From: Curtobacterium flaccumfaciens pv. betae
Lineage (GTDB): Bacteria; Actinomycetota; Actinomycetes; Actinomycetales; Microbacteriaceae
Direction: 5' to 3'
NCBI RefSeq assembly: GCF_026241855.1
Contig: NZ_JAPJDC010000001.1
Location: forward strand, 2,108,001 to 2,172,000
DNA: 64,000 bases
The stretch's first letter is position 1, and every line of letters starts with the position of its first letter. The position numbers and the translations under genes are program-made. Under the pieces are notes generated by a model. The model was given only the letters and a program-made list of their open reading frames with translations. It had not been told where the DNA came from and did not search any database. Shown in pieces: positions 1-10,112 of the stretch.

Positions 1-1102
<1,102 letters not shown>

Positions 1103-1209
1103 ATCATGGCACGCGATGGTGGACGTTGTGGAGGCTCGTCCGCCCCGAGCGAAAGGCTCCGGTAGCGGACTTCGAGAAGCCTATCAGGTGCGAGAGGCTT
1201 CCCGGCTTC

Positions 1210-1701
1210 TCAGACGCGGGGGGTCGGGTTCCCAGCGTCCGCGGAGTCGTCGAGGCCGTCGCCCGGCAGCCGGACGCCGATCGGGATGCGGGCCTTCGCG
1301 ACGGCGACGACGTCGATCACCAGGGAGCCGACGACCCCCGCGATGATCACGATCGCCAGCACCGGGAAGTCGACCCAGTCGCGGTCCTTGAGCAGGACCA
1401 GCAGCACGATGAAGACGATGAACTTGAGCAACCAGGTGCCCATCACGATGCCGAAGAAGGCACCGGAGATCATCTGCCCCTTGGAGACGCGCAGCGCGAC
1501 GAGGACACTGACGGCGGTGAGCCCGAGGAACACGACGCTCAGCACGGCGCCGAGCAGTCCCCCGACCAGCCCCGGGCCGTCCGCGACGAGGAACCCGATG
1601 AGCCCGCCGACCACCGCCAGGGCGACGGCGAGGACCGCGCCCCAGGTGATGATGCGGCGGAACACCGGCCGGACGTGGTCGAGCGCGTTCGGTGCGGTCA
1701 C
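1210..1701 (-). CDS. AtpI-like small membrane protein (Rv1303-type)
   Basis: A 163-residue integral membrane protein with four hydrophobic segments (about residues 17-38, 45-67, 80-102 and 110-132) and a charged C-terminal tail. Its place between the WecA-like transferase and atpB is where actinobacteria carry an AtpI-type protein, thought to assist F0 assembly or cation supply. The sequence alone is weakly diagnostic, so the name rests on position and topology. The GTG start overlaps the stop codon of the upstream transferase gene (GTGA), so translation is probably coupled. Confidence 0.75.
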   Translation of the reverse strand: MTAPNALDHVRPVFRRIITWGAVLAVALAVVGGLIGFLVADGPGLVGGLLGAVLSVVFLGLTAVSVLVALRVSKGQMISGAFFGIVMGTWLLKFIVFIVLLVLLKDRDWVDFPVLAIVIIAGVVGSLVIDVVAVAKARIPIGVRLPGDGLDDSADAGNPTPRV

Positions 1702-2924
1702 GTGATGTCTCCAGGGATCGTGCGGTCGTTGGCGGCCCGGTCGAGCGGGTCGAGGCTGGCGTCCACCACGGCGGCGGAACGGTTGGCGGTCTGGGCGGCG
1801 ATCTCGGTGCGTTTGCGGCCGAGCGGCGCGAACGTCGCGACGGCGCAGACGGTGAAGCCGACGGACACGAAGACGACGACCCAGTACCAGTCCACGAAGA
1901 GGAACAGCAGGCACCCGAAGGCGACGGTCGCGGTCCACGCGTAGAAGATCAGCACCGCGTGGAAGTGCGAGTGCCCCATGTCGAGCAGGCGGTGGTGCAG
2001 GTGCTTCCGGTCGGCCGAGAACGGCGACTTGCCCGCGCTGAGCCGTCGGGTGACCGCGAGCCCGAAGTCCAGGATCGGCACGATCAGGATCGCGAACGGC
2101 AGCAGGATCGGGATGAACGCCGGCAGCAGCGCCTGGCGTGTCTGCACCGCCGCCGGGTCGATGTTGCCCGTGACCGACACTGCGCTCGTGGCCATCAGGA
2201 ACCCGACGAGCAGCGCGCCGGCGTCGCCCATGAAGAGCTTGGCGGGGTGCCAGTTCAGGATGAGGAAGCCGAAACAGGCCCCGACGAGCACCGCGGTGAG
2301 CAGCGACGGCAGGTTGAAGAAGAACTCGGTCTGCACGACCACGCGGTTGATGAAGAACGTGTAGAGGAAGAAGACCCCACCGGCGATGATCGCGACGCCG
2401 GCCACCAGGCCGTCGAGCCCGTCGATGAAGTTCACCGCGTTCATCACGAGTACCACCGCCAGCACGGTGAAGATCAGGCTCATGTACGACGAGCCGACGC
2501 CCAGCGTGTTGCCGATGGGCAGCGAGACGATCGCGACGCCCTGCCAGGCGAGGATGCCCGCCGCGATGATCTGCCCGGCGAGCTTCGTCATCCAGTCGAG
2601 GTCCCAGATGTCGTCCGCGACACCGAGGACCACGATGATGGTCGCTCCCCCGAGCACCGCGAGCACGCGACCCGGTTCGGAGAACACGAGCCGGAAGTAG
2701 TCGGTCCCCGCTATCGACGGGAACAGGAACCAGGCCGCGAGCAGCGAGACGATGACGCCGATGTACATCGCGATGCCGCCGAGCCGCGGCGTCGGGGTGC
2801 GGTGCACGTCCCGCTCGCGGACCTGCGGGTACCACTTGTACTTCAGCCCGAGCTTCCAGACGATCAGGCTCATCACGAAGCTCACGACCGCGGCGATGGC
2901 CCCGGCGAGCAGGTAGTACTTCAT
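1698..2924 (-). CDS. MraY/WecA-family undecaprenyl-phosphate sugar-1-phosphate transferase
   Basis: A 408-residue polytopic membrane enzyme of the phospho-N-acetylmuramoyl-pentapeptide/GlcNAc-1-phosphate transferase superfamily. It would move a sugar-1-phosphate from UDP-sugar to undecaprenyl phosphate at the inner membrane face. Visible family motifs are VADDIWDLDWMTK (the DD pair near residue 99), NFIDGLDGLVAG, and the HLHHRLLDMGHSH histidine loop. About ten hydrophobic helices are present. The position next to atpB and tsaC matches the mycobacterial rfe/wecA gene, which starts arabinogalactan linker synthesis; here the product is more likely a cell-wall or teichoic-type polymer. The ATG overlaps the tsaC stop (ATGA). 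Confidence 0.9.
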   Translation of the reverse strand: MKYYLLAGAIAAVVSFVMSLIVWKLGLKYKWYPQVRERDVHRTPTPRLGGIAMYIGVIVSLLAAWFLFPSIAGTDYFRLVFSEPGRVLAVLGGATIIVVLGVADDIWDLDWMTKLAGQIIAAGILAWQGVAIVSLPIGNTLGVGSSYMSLIFTVLAVVLVMNAVNFIDGLDGLVAGVAIIAGGVFFLYTFFINRVVVQTEFFFNLPSLLTAVLVGACFGFLILNWHPAKLFMGDAGALLVGFLMATSAVSVTGNIDPAAVQTRQALLPAFIPILLPFAILIVPILDFGLAVTRRLSAGKSPFSADRKHLHHRLLDMGHSHFHAVLIFYAWTATVAFGCLLFLFVDWYWVVVFVSVGFTVCAVATFAPLGRKRTEIAAQTANRSAAVVDASLDPLDRAANDRTIPGDIT

Positions 2925-3595
2925 GTGACGAGGTCGGCTCCGACGACCCGGATGATCTCCTCGTCGGGGATCACCCCGTGCCGGACGATGCGGAGCTTCC
3001 CGCCGTCCGACAGCCCGGTGGCGTCGACGATCGTCGAGCCGGTGCTGGCTTCGAAGCCGTCGTGCACCTCGACGGGTCCGCCGTCCAGGTAGATCGCGAC
3101 GCTGTCGCCGAGCATGCGCTCGGCGGCGTCAACGTCCATCGCGGCCGGGTCGCCGGTGGAGTTCGCGGACGAGACCGCGAGCGGCCCGACCTCCTGCAGC
3201 AGTTCGAGGGCGATCCGCGAGTCCGGCATCCGCAGCGCGACCGTGCCGCGCGTCTCGCCGAGGTCCCAGTCGAGCGACGGCTGTGCGTGCAGGATGACGG
3301 TCAGCCCGCCCGGCCAGAACTCGGCCACCAGGTCGCGCACCGGCTGCGGGACCTCGCTGGCGAGGGCGTCGAGCGTGGGCGGACCAGGGATGAGCACGGG
3401 CGGCGGCGACTGCCGCGTGCGGCCCTTCGCGTCGAGCAGCCGCTGCACGGCCGTCGCGCTGAAGGCGTCCGCGGCGAGGCCGTAGACGGTGTCGGTGGGG
3501 ACCACGACGAGCTCTCCGCGTCCGAGGGCGGCACGTGCGAGCCGCATCCCGGTCAGGAGCCCGTCGGAGTCGGTGCAGTCGTATCGGGATGCCAT
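2921..3595 (-). CDS. tsaC: L-threonylcarbamoyladenylate synthase (Sua5/YciO/YrdC/TsaC family)
   Basis: Makes threonylcarbamoyl-AMP from threonine, bicarbonate and ATP for the t6A37 modification of ANN-decoding tRNAs. The 224-residue product carries the YrdC-fold signatures ELVVVPTDTVYGLAADAF near residues 28-45, the KGRTRQSPP loop, and SSANSTGDPAAMD near residue 150. A longer reading frame exists upstream but has no family similarity before MASRYDC, so ATG 3595 is chosen. It is the first gene of the tsaC - wecA-like - atpI-like - atp run, as in M. tuberculosis Rv1301, and is divergent from the HAD gene with a 25-bp gap. Confidence 0.92.
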   Translation of the reverse strand: MASRYDCTDSDGLLTGMRLARAALGRGELVVVPTDTVYGLAADAFSATAVQRLLDAKGRTRQSPPPVLIPGPPTLDALASEVPQPVRDLVAEFWPGGLTVILHAQPSLDWDLGETRGTVALRMPDSRIALELLQEVGPLAVSSANSTGDPAAMDVDAAERMLGDSVAIYLDGGPVEVHDGFEASTGSTIVDATGLSDGGKLRIVRHGVIPDEEIIRVVGADLVT

Positions 3596-3620
3596 GACTC
3601 GACGATGATAGTGCGACACA

Positions 3621-4286
3621 ATGGTGGACATCGTGAACGAGACGCCCGCACCCCCGCTCCTGTTCCTCTTCGACATGGACGACGTCCTGGTCCGGTACGA
3701 CTGGCAGGTGCGCATGGCCGCACTCTCCGAGTTCACCGGACACGAGTTCCAGGAGCTCCGTCGCCGCTGGTGGGACTGCGGTCACGAGATGCGTGCCGAG
3801 GCCGGTGGGTTCGCCGACGGCGACGAGTACCTGGCCGCGTTCGAGCGCGCGATGGAGTGCGACGTCCCCGAGGCCGACTGGGCCCGGATCCGCGGATCCG
3901 CCATGACCGAGCTGCCGGAACGCATCGAGGCGGTCCGGATCGCGAGCGAGCACGGGCGTGTCGGACTGCTCACGAACAACGGTCCGCTGGCCGGCCGCTG
4001 GATCCACGAGTGGGCGCCGTCCCTGCCCGAGGTCTTCGGCGAACACCTGGACACGTCGAGCAACTTCGGTGCCCGGAAGCCCGAGCCAGAGGTCTTCGAG
4101 CGTGCGGTCGCGCACCACGGCGTCCCCGCGGGGCGCACGTTCTTCGCCGACGACATGCCCGAGAACGTCGCGGGAGCGCGGAGCATCGGCATCCACGCGG
4201 TCCTGGTCGAGCACGACACCGACCTGCGCGAGCACGTCCGCGCCTTCGTCGCGGCGCAGCAGCGCGAGGCCTCCCCCGTCGCGTAG
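3621..4286 (+). CDS. HAD-superfamily hydrolase (phosphatase-type)
   Basis: A 221-residue haloacid dehalogenase-like hydrolase, subfamily IA. Motif I is FLFDMDDVLV near residues 15-24 with the nucleophile and acid aspartates. Motif II is the LLTNNG segment near residue 116. The motif III lysine is in RKPEPEVF, and motif IV is TFFADDMPENV with paired aspartates. A helical cap follows motif I. The substrate cannot be read from sequence; small phosphometabolites are usual. It is the only plus-strand gene interrupting the argS-to-atp synteny block, and it points toward the repeat region that separates it from prmC. Confidence 0.9.
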   Translation: MVDIVNETPAPPLLFLFDMDDVLVRYDWQVRMAALSEFTGHEFQELRRRWWDCGHEMRAEAGGFADGDEYLAAFERAMECDVPEADWARIRGSAMTELPERIEAVRIASEHGRVGLLTNNGPLAGRWIHEWAPSLPEVFGEHLDTSSNFGARKPEPEVFERAVAHHGVPAGRTFFADDMPENVAGARSIGIHAVLVEHDTDLREHVRAFVAAQQREASPVA

Positions 4287-4602
4287 CCCGCCACGCCCGT
4301 TCCTTCCCATCGCGGTCGCGCTGGAAAGCAGGAACGGGCATACATGGTCATTCCGAACGACCCGGTACGCCCGATCCCACCAGGTACGCCCGGATCCACC
4401 CGGCACACGCACGCCCGGCCGAGCGACGGGAGGCGCGGCCCGCGCCCGCCACGCCCGCTCCTTCCCATCGCGGTCGCGCTGGAAAGCGGGAACGGGCATA
4501 CCTGGTCATTCCGAACGACCCGGTACGCCCGATCCCACCAAGTACGCCCGGATCCACCCCGCACACGCACGCGGGGCCGAGTGACGGGAGGCGCGGATCG
4601 CC
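4287..4602. repeat. Two-copy 158-bp direct repeat with internal hairpins, between convergent genes
   Basis: The whole gap between the convergent HAD gene and prmC is two near-identical tandem copies with a period of 158 bp (starts 4287 and 4445). Each copy contains an inverted repeat, GCCCGTTCC ... GGAACGGGC in copy 1 (about 4295-4339) and a slightly imperfect version in copy 2. Each copy ends in a GACGGGAGGCGCGG segment that resembles the dispersed palindrome family described elsewhere in this window. No gene is evident in this stretch. The hairpins may terminate both genes, but no T-tract follows. Confidence 0.85.
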
Positions 4603-4607
4603 CCCGG

Positions 4608-5483
4608 CTAGCGCGTCGCGGTGGTCGTGCGGTCGCGCCCCGTCAGGTCGACGTGCGTCTCCGGGGTGCGGAACCCCCGGCGCGCCAGCACCTGCCGCAC
4701 GCCGGCGCCCTGCGGCTCGGCGTGCTCGACGACCAGGACTCCCCCGGGCACCAGCAACCGCCAGGCCGTCTCGGCGAGAGCCCGGACGGCGTCGAGGCCG
4801 TCGGGACCGCCGTAGAGAGCCATCGCCGGGTCGTGGTCGCGGACCTCGGGGTCGATCGGGATCGCGTCGTCCGGCACGTACGGCGGGTTCGACACGACGA
4901 CGGACACGGTGCCGTCGAGTTCCGGCAGCGCGTCGGCGAGGTCGCCCTCGACGAGCCGGACGGTCCCACCGTGGGCGTCGACGTTCCGCCGGGTCCAGGG
5001 CAGGGCCTCGGCCGACCGCTCGACGGCGTAGACCACGGCGTTCGGCACCTCGGTGTCCATCGCGATCGCGATCGCACCGCTGCCGGAGCCCAGGTCCACG
5101 GCGATCGGCTCGGGGACCGCGGTCGCCCGCAGTGCGTCGATGCCGAACTGCACGACGCTCTCGGTCTCCGGACGGGGCACGAACACGCCCGGTCCGACGG
5201 CCAGGGTGAGCGCGCGGAAGTACGCCTGCCCGGTGATGTGCTGCAGCGGCTCACGGGTGGCTCGGCGCGCGACGGCGTGCCGGAAGCGGTCGACGTGCTC
5301 CGGCGCGATGCCGCCACCGATGAGTGCACGGGCCTGGACGGCACCGCGCGAGGTGTCGGTCGCCCACGCGAGCAGTAGCTCGGCGTCGACCCGGGGCGTC
5401 GGGACGCCGACGGCGACGAGCGCCGCGGTCGCCTGCTCGAGCAGGCGATCCGCGGCGTACGTGAGGGGCGTGTCGGCGGTGAT
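4608..5483 (-). CDS. prmC: Peptide chain release factor N5-glutamine methyltransferase
   Basis: Methylates the GGQ glutamine of release factors using S-adenosylmethionine. The SAM-binding motif is AVDLGSGSGAIAIA and the catalytic NPPY motif is VVVSNPPYVPDD, which contacts the target glutamine. The N-terminal helical domain begins TYAADRLLEQATAAL. The start is unusual. No ATG, GTG or TTG lies between the prfA stop and the first domain helix. An ATC codon at 5483 sits 5 nt after GGAGG, and a CTG lies at 5495. The only ATG in frame is 5591, 83 bp inside prfA, and it adds a low-complexity leader typical of antisense translation. It lies 25 bp after the prfA stop in the same operon. Confidence 0.9.
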   Translation of the reverse strand: MTADTPLTYAADRLLEQATAALVAVGVPTPRVDAELLLAWATDTSRGAVQARALIGGGIAPEHVDRFRHAVARRATREPLQHITGQAYFRALTLAVGPGVFVPRPETESVVQFGIDALRATAVPEPIAVDLGSGSGAIAIAMDTEVPNAVVYAVERSAEALPWTRRNVDAHGGTVRLVEGDLADALPELDGTVSVVVSNPPYVPDDAIPIDPEVRDHDPAMALYGGPDGLDAVRALAETAWRLLVPGGVLVVEHAEPQGAGVRQVLARRGFRTPETHVDLTGRDRTTTATR

Positions 5484-5508
5484 CCGGGCCTCCAGGCTGG
5501 GTGTGCGG

Positions 5509-6591
5509 TTACGCGTCCTGGTCGCCGATGGCGGCCAAACGTGCCTCTTCGTCCGCCTGGATGGCGGACTGGATGACGGGCTCGAGGGCACCGTTCATCA
5601 CGCGGTCGAGGTCGTACGCCTTGTAGCCGGTGCGGTGGTCCGCGATCCGGTTCTCCGGGAAGTTGTACGTGCGGATGCGCTCCGAACGGTCCATCCCGCG
5701 GATCTGCGACTTGCGCGCGTCCGAGGCGATCGCGTCGAGCTCCTCCTGCTGGCGCGCGAGGATGCGTGCACGGAGCACGCGCATGCCGGCCTCGCGGTTC
5801 TGCAGCTGCGACTTCTCGTTCTGCATCGCCACCGTGATGCCCGTGGGCAGGTGGGTGATGCGGACCGCGGAGTCCGTCGTGTTGACGGACTGTCCACCCG
5901 GGCCGGAGGACCGGTAGACGTCGATCTTGAGGTCGTTCTGGTTGATCTGGACCTCTTCGGGCTCGTCCACCTCGGGGAACACCAGCACACCGGTGGTCGA
6001 GGTGTGGATGCGCCCCTGCGACTCGGTCTGCGGCACCCGCTGAACGCGGTGCACACCGCCCTCGTACTTCAGGTGCGCCCAGACGCCCTGGGACGGATCG
6101 GTCGTGTTCGACTTGATCGCGACCTGGACGTCCTTGTAGCCACCCAGGTCGGACTCGGTGCGCTCGAGGAGCTCGACCTTCCAGCCCTTAGTCTCGGCGT
6201 AGTGCGAGTACATGCGCAGCAGATCGGCCGCGAACAGCGCCGATTCCTCGCCGCCCTCGCCGCCCTTGATCTCCATGATGACGTCACGGCCGTCGTCGGG
6301 GTCGCGCGGGATGAGCAGCCGGCGGAGACGCTCCTGGCGCTCCGACAGCTGCTCCTCGAGCCCGGGGACCTCGTCCGCGAACGCCGCGTCTTCACGCGCG
6401 AGTTCCTGGGCGGCGGCGAGGTCGTCCCCCGCCGCCTGCCAGGCCTCGTACGCGGACTTGATCTGGTTGAGCTCGGCGTACCGCCGGTTCACCTTCTTCG
6501 CCCGGGCCGCATCGGCGTGGAGCGCGGGGTCCGACAGCTGCTGCGTCAGGTCCTCGTGTTCCGCCAGCAGCCCCGCTACCGACTCGAACAC
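5509..6591 (-). CDS. prfA: Peptide chain release factor 1
   Basis: Recognises UAA/UAG stop codons and triggers peptidyl-tRNA hydrolysis. At 360 residues it has the full family length. The GGQ motif is in [19 protein letters not shown] near residue 229, the glutamine methylated by the neighbouring prmC product. The stop-recognition tripeptide region is [14 protein letters not shown], so the family P-x-T is PQT here. The N-terminal domain carries the [12 protein letters not shown] segment. The start is GTG, only 3 bp after the rho stop codon, so the two are surely co-transcribed; rpmE, which commonly separates them, is absent here. Confidence 0.97.
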   Translation of the reverse strand: MFESVAGLLAEHEDLTQQLSDPALHADAARAKKVNRRYAELNQIKSAYEAWQAAGDDLAAAQELAREDAAFADEVPGLEEQLSERQERLRRLLIPRDPDDGRDVIMEIKGGEGGEESALFAADLLRMYSHYAETKGWKVELLERTESDLGGYKDVQVAIKSNTTDPSQGVWAHLKYEGGVHRVQRVPQTESQGRIHTSTTGVLVFPEVDEPEEVQINQNDLKIDVYRSSGPGGQSVNTTDSAVRITHLPTGITVAMQNEKSQLQNREAGMRVLRARILARQQEELDAIASDARKSQIRGMDRSERIRTYNFPENRIADHRTGYKAYDLDRVMNGALEPVIQSAIQADEEARLAAIGDQDA

Positions 6592-6594
6592 GCG

Positions 6595-8916
6595 TTACTC
6601 CTGGTGACCGTTGTGGTGGGCGCCGGTCGTGGGGACCGACTTCTGCACCTGCACCAGGAACTCGACGTTCGACTGCGTCTCCTTGAGGTTCCGCAGCACG
6701 ATCTCGAGGGCCTGCTGCGGGTCGAGCCCGGCGAGGGCCCGGCGCAGACGCCAGGTGATCTTGACCTCGTCGGCGGAGAGCAGCTGCTCCTCGCGACGGG
6801 TACCCGAGGCGTTCACGTCGACGGCGGGGAAGATCCGCTTGTCGGCGAGGTGACGGTTCAGACGGAGCTCCATGTTGCCGGTGCCCTTGAACTCCTCGAA
6901 GATGACCTCGTCCATCTTGGAGCCGGTCTCGACGAGCGCGGTCGCGAGGATGGTCAGCGAGCCACCGTCCTCGATGTTGCGCGCGGCACCGAAGAAGCGC
7001 TTCGGCGGGTACAGCGCCGCCGAGTCGACGCCACCGGAGAGCACGCGGCCCGACGGCGGGGTCGACAGGTTGTACGCACGGCCCAGACGGGTGATCGAGT
7101 CGAGCAGCAGCACGACGTCGTGGCCCAGCTCCACCAGGCGCTTCGCACGCTCGATGGCGAGCTCGGCGACGGTGGTGTGGTCCTCGGCGGGACGGTCGAA
7201 GGTCGAGGCGATGACCTCGCCCTTCACCGTGCGCTGCATGTCGGTGACCTCTTCGGGCCGCTCGTCGACGAGGACGACCATCAGGTGCGCCTCGGGGTTG
7301 TTCTTGGCGACGGCGTTCGCGATGGCCTGCAGCACGACGGTCTTGCCGGCCTTCGGCGGGGACACGATGAGACCGCGCTGGCCCTTGCCGATCGGCGACA
7401 CGAGGTCGATGATGCGGGTCGACAGCTTGCCCGGCTCCGTCTCGAGGCGCAGGCGCTCGTTCGGGTACAGCGGGGTGAGGTCGTTGAAGTCGACGCGGGC
7501 CGCGGCCTCGTCGGCGGACTGGCCGTTGATCGACTCGACGGCGACGAGCGCGTTGTACTTCTGGCGGCTCTGCTGCTCGCCGTCACGCGGCTGCTTGATC
7601 GAACCGACGACGGCGTCGCCCTTGCGCAGGTGGTACTTCTTCACCTGGCCGAGGGAGACGTACACGTCGCTCGGGCCCGGCAGGTACCCGGTGGTGCGGA
7701 CGAACGCGTAGTTGTCGAGGACGTCGAGGATGCCCGCGATCGGGATCAGGACGTCGTCCTCGGTGACCTCGGGCTCGAAGTCGTCGTTCTGGCCGCCACG
7801 GCCGCGCTTGCGGTCGCGCTGGCGACGGCTGCGGCCGCTCTCGGCCTCGTCAGCGTGCTGTTGCTGCTGCTGCTTCTGCTGGCCGCTGGTCTGCTGCTTC
7901 TGCTGACCGGCGTTCTGCTGCTGCTTCTGGTCGGCCTTGTCGTCCTGCTTGGCCTCGGCCTGCTTCGGCTGGTCGTTCTGCTTCTGGCCGCCGTTCTGCT
8001 GGCCGTTCTGCTGGCCGTTCTGCTGCTCGCCGCCGTTCTGCTTCGGCTGGTTCTGCTGGTCGGCGCCGTTCTGCTTCTGCTGGCCGGCGTTCTGGCCGCC
8101 GTTCTGCTGGTCGGCGCCGTTCTGCTGCTCGCCGTTCTCGGCGTTCTGCCCACGGCCACGACCGCGACCACGGCTGCGACGACCGCGACGCGAGCCGCCC
8201 TCGCCCTGCTCGGAGTTCTGGTCGCCCTGGTCGTTCTGGTCGCCGGACTCGTTCTGGTCCTGGTCGGCCTGGACGGCGGACGTCGGGGCCTGCTGGCCCT
8301 GCTGGGCCGCCTGGCTCGGCTGCTCGGCCTCGGCGGGCGTCGACGCCTGCTGGCCCTGCTCGGTGCCACGCTGGTCGGTGCCACGCTGCTCGGCGTTCCG
8401 CTGGCCACGGCCACGACGCTGCGAGCCGGACTGCGCGGCTTCCTGGGCGTCCTTCTCGGCGCGGACCTGGTCGAGCCCGGCGAGGAGGTCCTCGGTGCCG
8501 GTCTGGCCGTGGTTGGTGTGCTCGGCGGCCGAGGTCGGCGCCGCGTTCACGGTGCCACTGGACGACGCGCGGCGCGAACGACGGGCACGGCTCGGGGCTG
8601 CCGACTCGGAGGGTGCCTCGGAGTCGGCGACGGGTGCCTCGGCAGCGGGCTGCGCGGGGGTCTCGGCGGGCTCCGGCAGGGTCGGCTGCTCGGTGGCGGC
8701 CGGCTCGGCGGGGGTCTCGGCGACGCCGGCGGCGGCCGGGGCGGCCGGCGTCTCGTCGACGGGACGCTTGTCCTCGATGGAGGCGATCAGGTCGCCCTTG
8801 CGGAGCTTGGAGAGCCCGGTGATGCCGAGCGAGGAGGCGATGCGCTGGAGCTCCGGAAGACGGAGGGCACGCAGGTCGCTGGGGATCTCCACCTGGGCGG
8901 AGTTGTTGTCGGTCAA
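6595..8916 (-). CDS. rho: Transcription termination factor Rho with long Q/N-rich insertion
   Basis: Hexameric RNA-dependent ATPase that terminates transcription. From a TTG start at 8916 with AAAGGAAA upstream it is 773 residues, far longer than the 419 of E. coli. Layout: a SAP-like N-terminal helix pair (about 10-45); an Ala/Pro/Glu-rich linker; an Arg/Gly-rich patch [14 protein letters not shown] near 245; a Q/N-rich stretch (about 260-358) built of QQNG- and QKQ-type repeats; the RNA-binding CSD; then the ATPase with Walker [13 protein letters not shown] near 525 and Walker [12 protein letters not shown]. Inserted Rho N-terminal domains are common in actinobacteria, but this one is strikingly prion-like. 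The upstream 180 bp to thrB show no clear element. Confidence 0.96.
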   Translation of the reverse strand: MTDNNSAQVEIPSDLRALRLPELQRIASSLGITGLSKLRKGDLIASIEDKRPVDETPAAPAAAGVAETPAEPAATEQPTLPEPAETPAQPAAEAPVADSEAPSESAAPSRARRSRRASSSGTVNAAPTSAAEHTNHGQTGTEDLLAGLDQVRAEKDAQEAAQSGSQRRGRGQRNAEQRGTDQRGTEQGQQASTPAEAEQPSQAAQQGQQAPTSAVQADQDQNESGDQNDQGDQNSEQGEGGSRRGRRSRGRGRGRGQNAENGEQQNGADQQNGGQNAGQQKQNGADQQNQPKQNGGEQQNGQQNGQQNGGQKQNDQPKQAEAKQDDKADQKQQQNAGQQKQQTSGQQKQQQQQHADEAESGRSRRQRDRKRGRGGQNDDFEPEVTEDDVLIPIAGILDVLDNYAFVRTTGYLPGPSDVYVSLGQVKKYHLRKGDAVVGSIKQPRDGEQQSRQKYNALVAVESINGQSADEAAARVDFNDLTPLYPNERLRLETEPGKLSTRIIDLVSPIGKGQRGLIVSPPKAGKTVVLQAIANAVAKNNPEAHLMVVLVDERPEEVTDMQRTVKGEVIASTFDRPAEDHTTVAELAIERAKRLVELGHDVVLLLDSITRLGRAYNLSTPPSGRVLSGGVDSAALYPPKRFFGAARNIEDGGSLTILATALVETGSKMDEVIFEEFKGTGNMELRLNRHLADKRIFPAVDVNASGTRREEQLLSADEVKITWRLRRALAGLDPQQALEIVLRNLKETQSNVEFLVQVQKSVPTTGAHHNGHQE

Positions 8917-9096
8917 GGTCGGTGTTTCCTTTCGAACCGCAGAACGCGGAGAGTTTCCACCGTCCCGGATGCAGGGTGAGCATCGACCGCCGTTCAGACG
9001 ACGGATCGGGATTCGGTGATCAGAAAGAGATGCACACTCGCGCACCGGACCCTGCGACGTCGCAGGAGCTGTCCTGAGGACGAGCGATCCGTACGG

Positions 9097-10080
9097 TTAC
9101 GCGGGTTCGGCTTCGAGCGCCGAGTGCGCTGCCACTGTAGCACCACCGAGATCGACGGCCAGCATGAGCGGCCGCCAGTCGGATTCGGCGTGTCGCTGCA
9201 CCAGTTCGGCGGCGGTCAGGCGCTGTGCCGGGTCGCTGCCGAGGACGAGCAGGCTCGGCCCGGCCCCGGAGACCACCGCGGCGAGGCCGTGCTGTCGGAG
9301 CAACCGGATCAGGGCGTCGGTCTCGGGCATGGCGCTGGCACGGTACGCCTGGTGCAGCCGGTCCTCGGTCGCGGCGAGCAGCAGCTCGGGGCTCTGGATG
9401 AGCGCGGCGACGAGCAGCGCCGAGCGGGAGACGTTGAACGCGGCGTCGGCGTGCGGGACCTGCTCGGGCTGCAGGGAGCGCGCGAGCTTGGTCGAGAGCG
9501 TCGAGGTCGGCACGAACACCACCGGGGCGACACCGCGGTGCACCAGGAGCCGCTTGTAGGCCGGGCCCTCGGCGGTCATCCACGCGATCGTCAGGCCGCC
9601 GAAGAGCGCCGGCGCGACGTTGTCCGGGTGGCCCTCCATCTCGGTGGCCAGGGTCAGGAGCGTCGAGGCGTCCAGGTCGACGATGCCCTCGAGCAGCCCA
9701 CGGGCAGCCATCAGCCCGGCGACGATCGCGGCGGCGGAGGAACCGAGACCCCGGCCGTGCGGGATCGCGTTCGTGGCGTGCAGCTCGAGACCGGGCTGGT
9801 CGACACCGGCGTGCTCCAGGCCCCGGCGGACCGCACGGACGACGAGGTTCGTGTCGTCCGTGGCGACCTCGCCGGCACCGACGCCCTCGACGGTGACGGT
9901 CGCGCCGGGTTCGCGGCGGACACGCACCACGACCTCGTCGTAGAGCGAGAGCGCGAGGCCGAGCGAGTCGAAGCCGGGGCCGAGGTTCGCCGACGTGGCC
10001 GGCACCCGGACGCGGACCGCCGATCCGGTCGGCAGCGCACGGACCGCCCGTCCGGCCGGTACAGCACTGCGGGCGGTCAT
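9097..10080 (-). CDS. thrB: Homoserine kinase
   Basis: Phosphorylates homoserine to O-phosphohomoserine for threonine synthesis. It is a 327-residue GHMP kinase: the substrate loop VRVPATSANLGPGFDSLG sits at residues 24-41, the glycine-rich ATP loop GRGLGSSAAAIVAG at 109-122, and the C-terminal GHMP motif is VVSGAGPSLLVLG. ATG 10080 is the first start that leaves only a short leader. It lies 32 bp downstream of thrC and forms the hom - thrC - thrB threonine operon. Confidence 0.96.
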   Translation of the reverse strand: MTARSAVPAGRAVRALPTGSAVRVRVPATSANLGPGFDSLGLALSLYDEVVVRVRREPGATVTVEGVGAGEVATDDTNLVVRAVRRGLEHAGVDQPGLELHATNAIPHGRGLGSSAAAIVAGLMAARGLLEGIVDLDASTLLTLATEMEGHPDNVAPALFGGLTIAWMTAEGPAYKRLLVHRGVAPVVFVPTSTLSTKLARSLQPEQVPHADAAFNVSRSALLVAALIQSPELLLAATEDRLHQAYRASAMPETDALIRLLRQHGLAAVVSGAGPSLLVLGSDPAQRLTAAELVQRHAESDWRPLMLAVDLGGATVAAHSALEAEPA

Positions 10081-10112
10081 GCCCTCACCCGGTCCGGACG
10101 AGCGGTCGGAGA

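Noticed and set aside
1103..1209. Small gene between the AtpI-like gene and atpB
   Set aside because: Only shadow frames from the opposite strand are present; the 107-bp gap looks non-coding.
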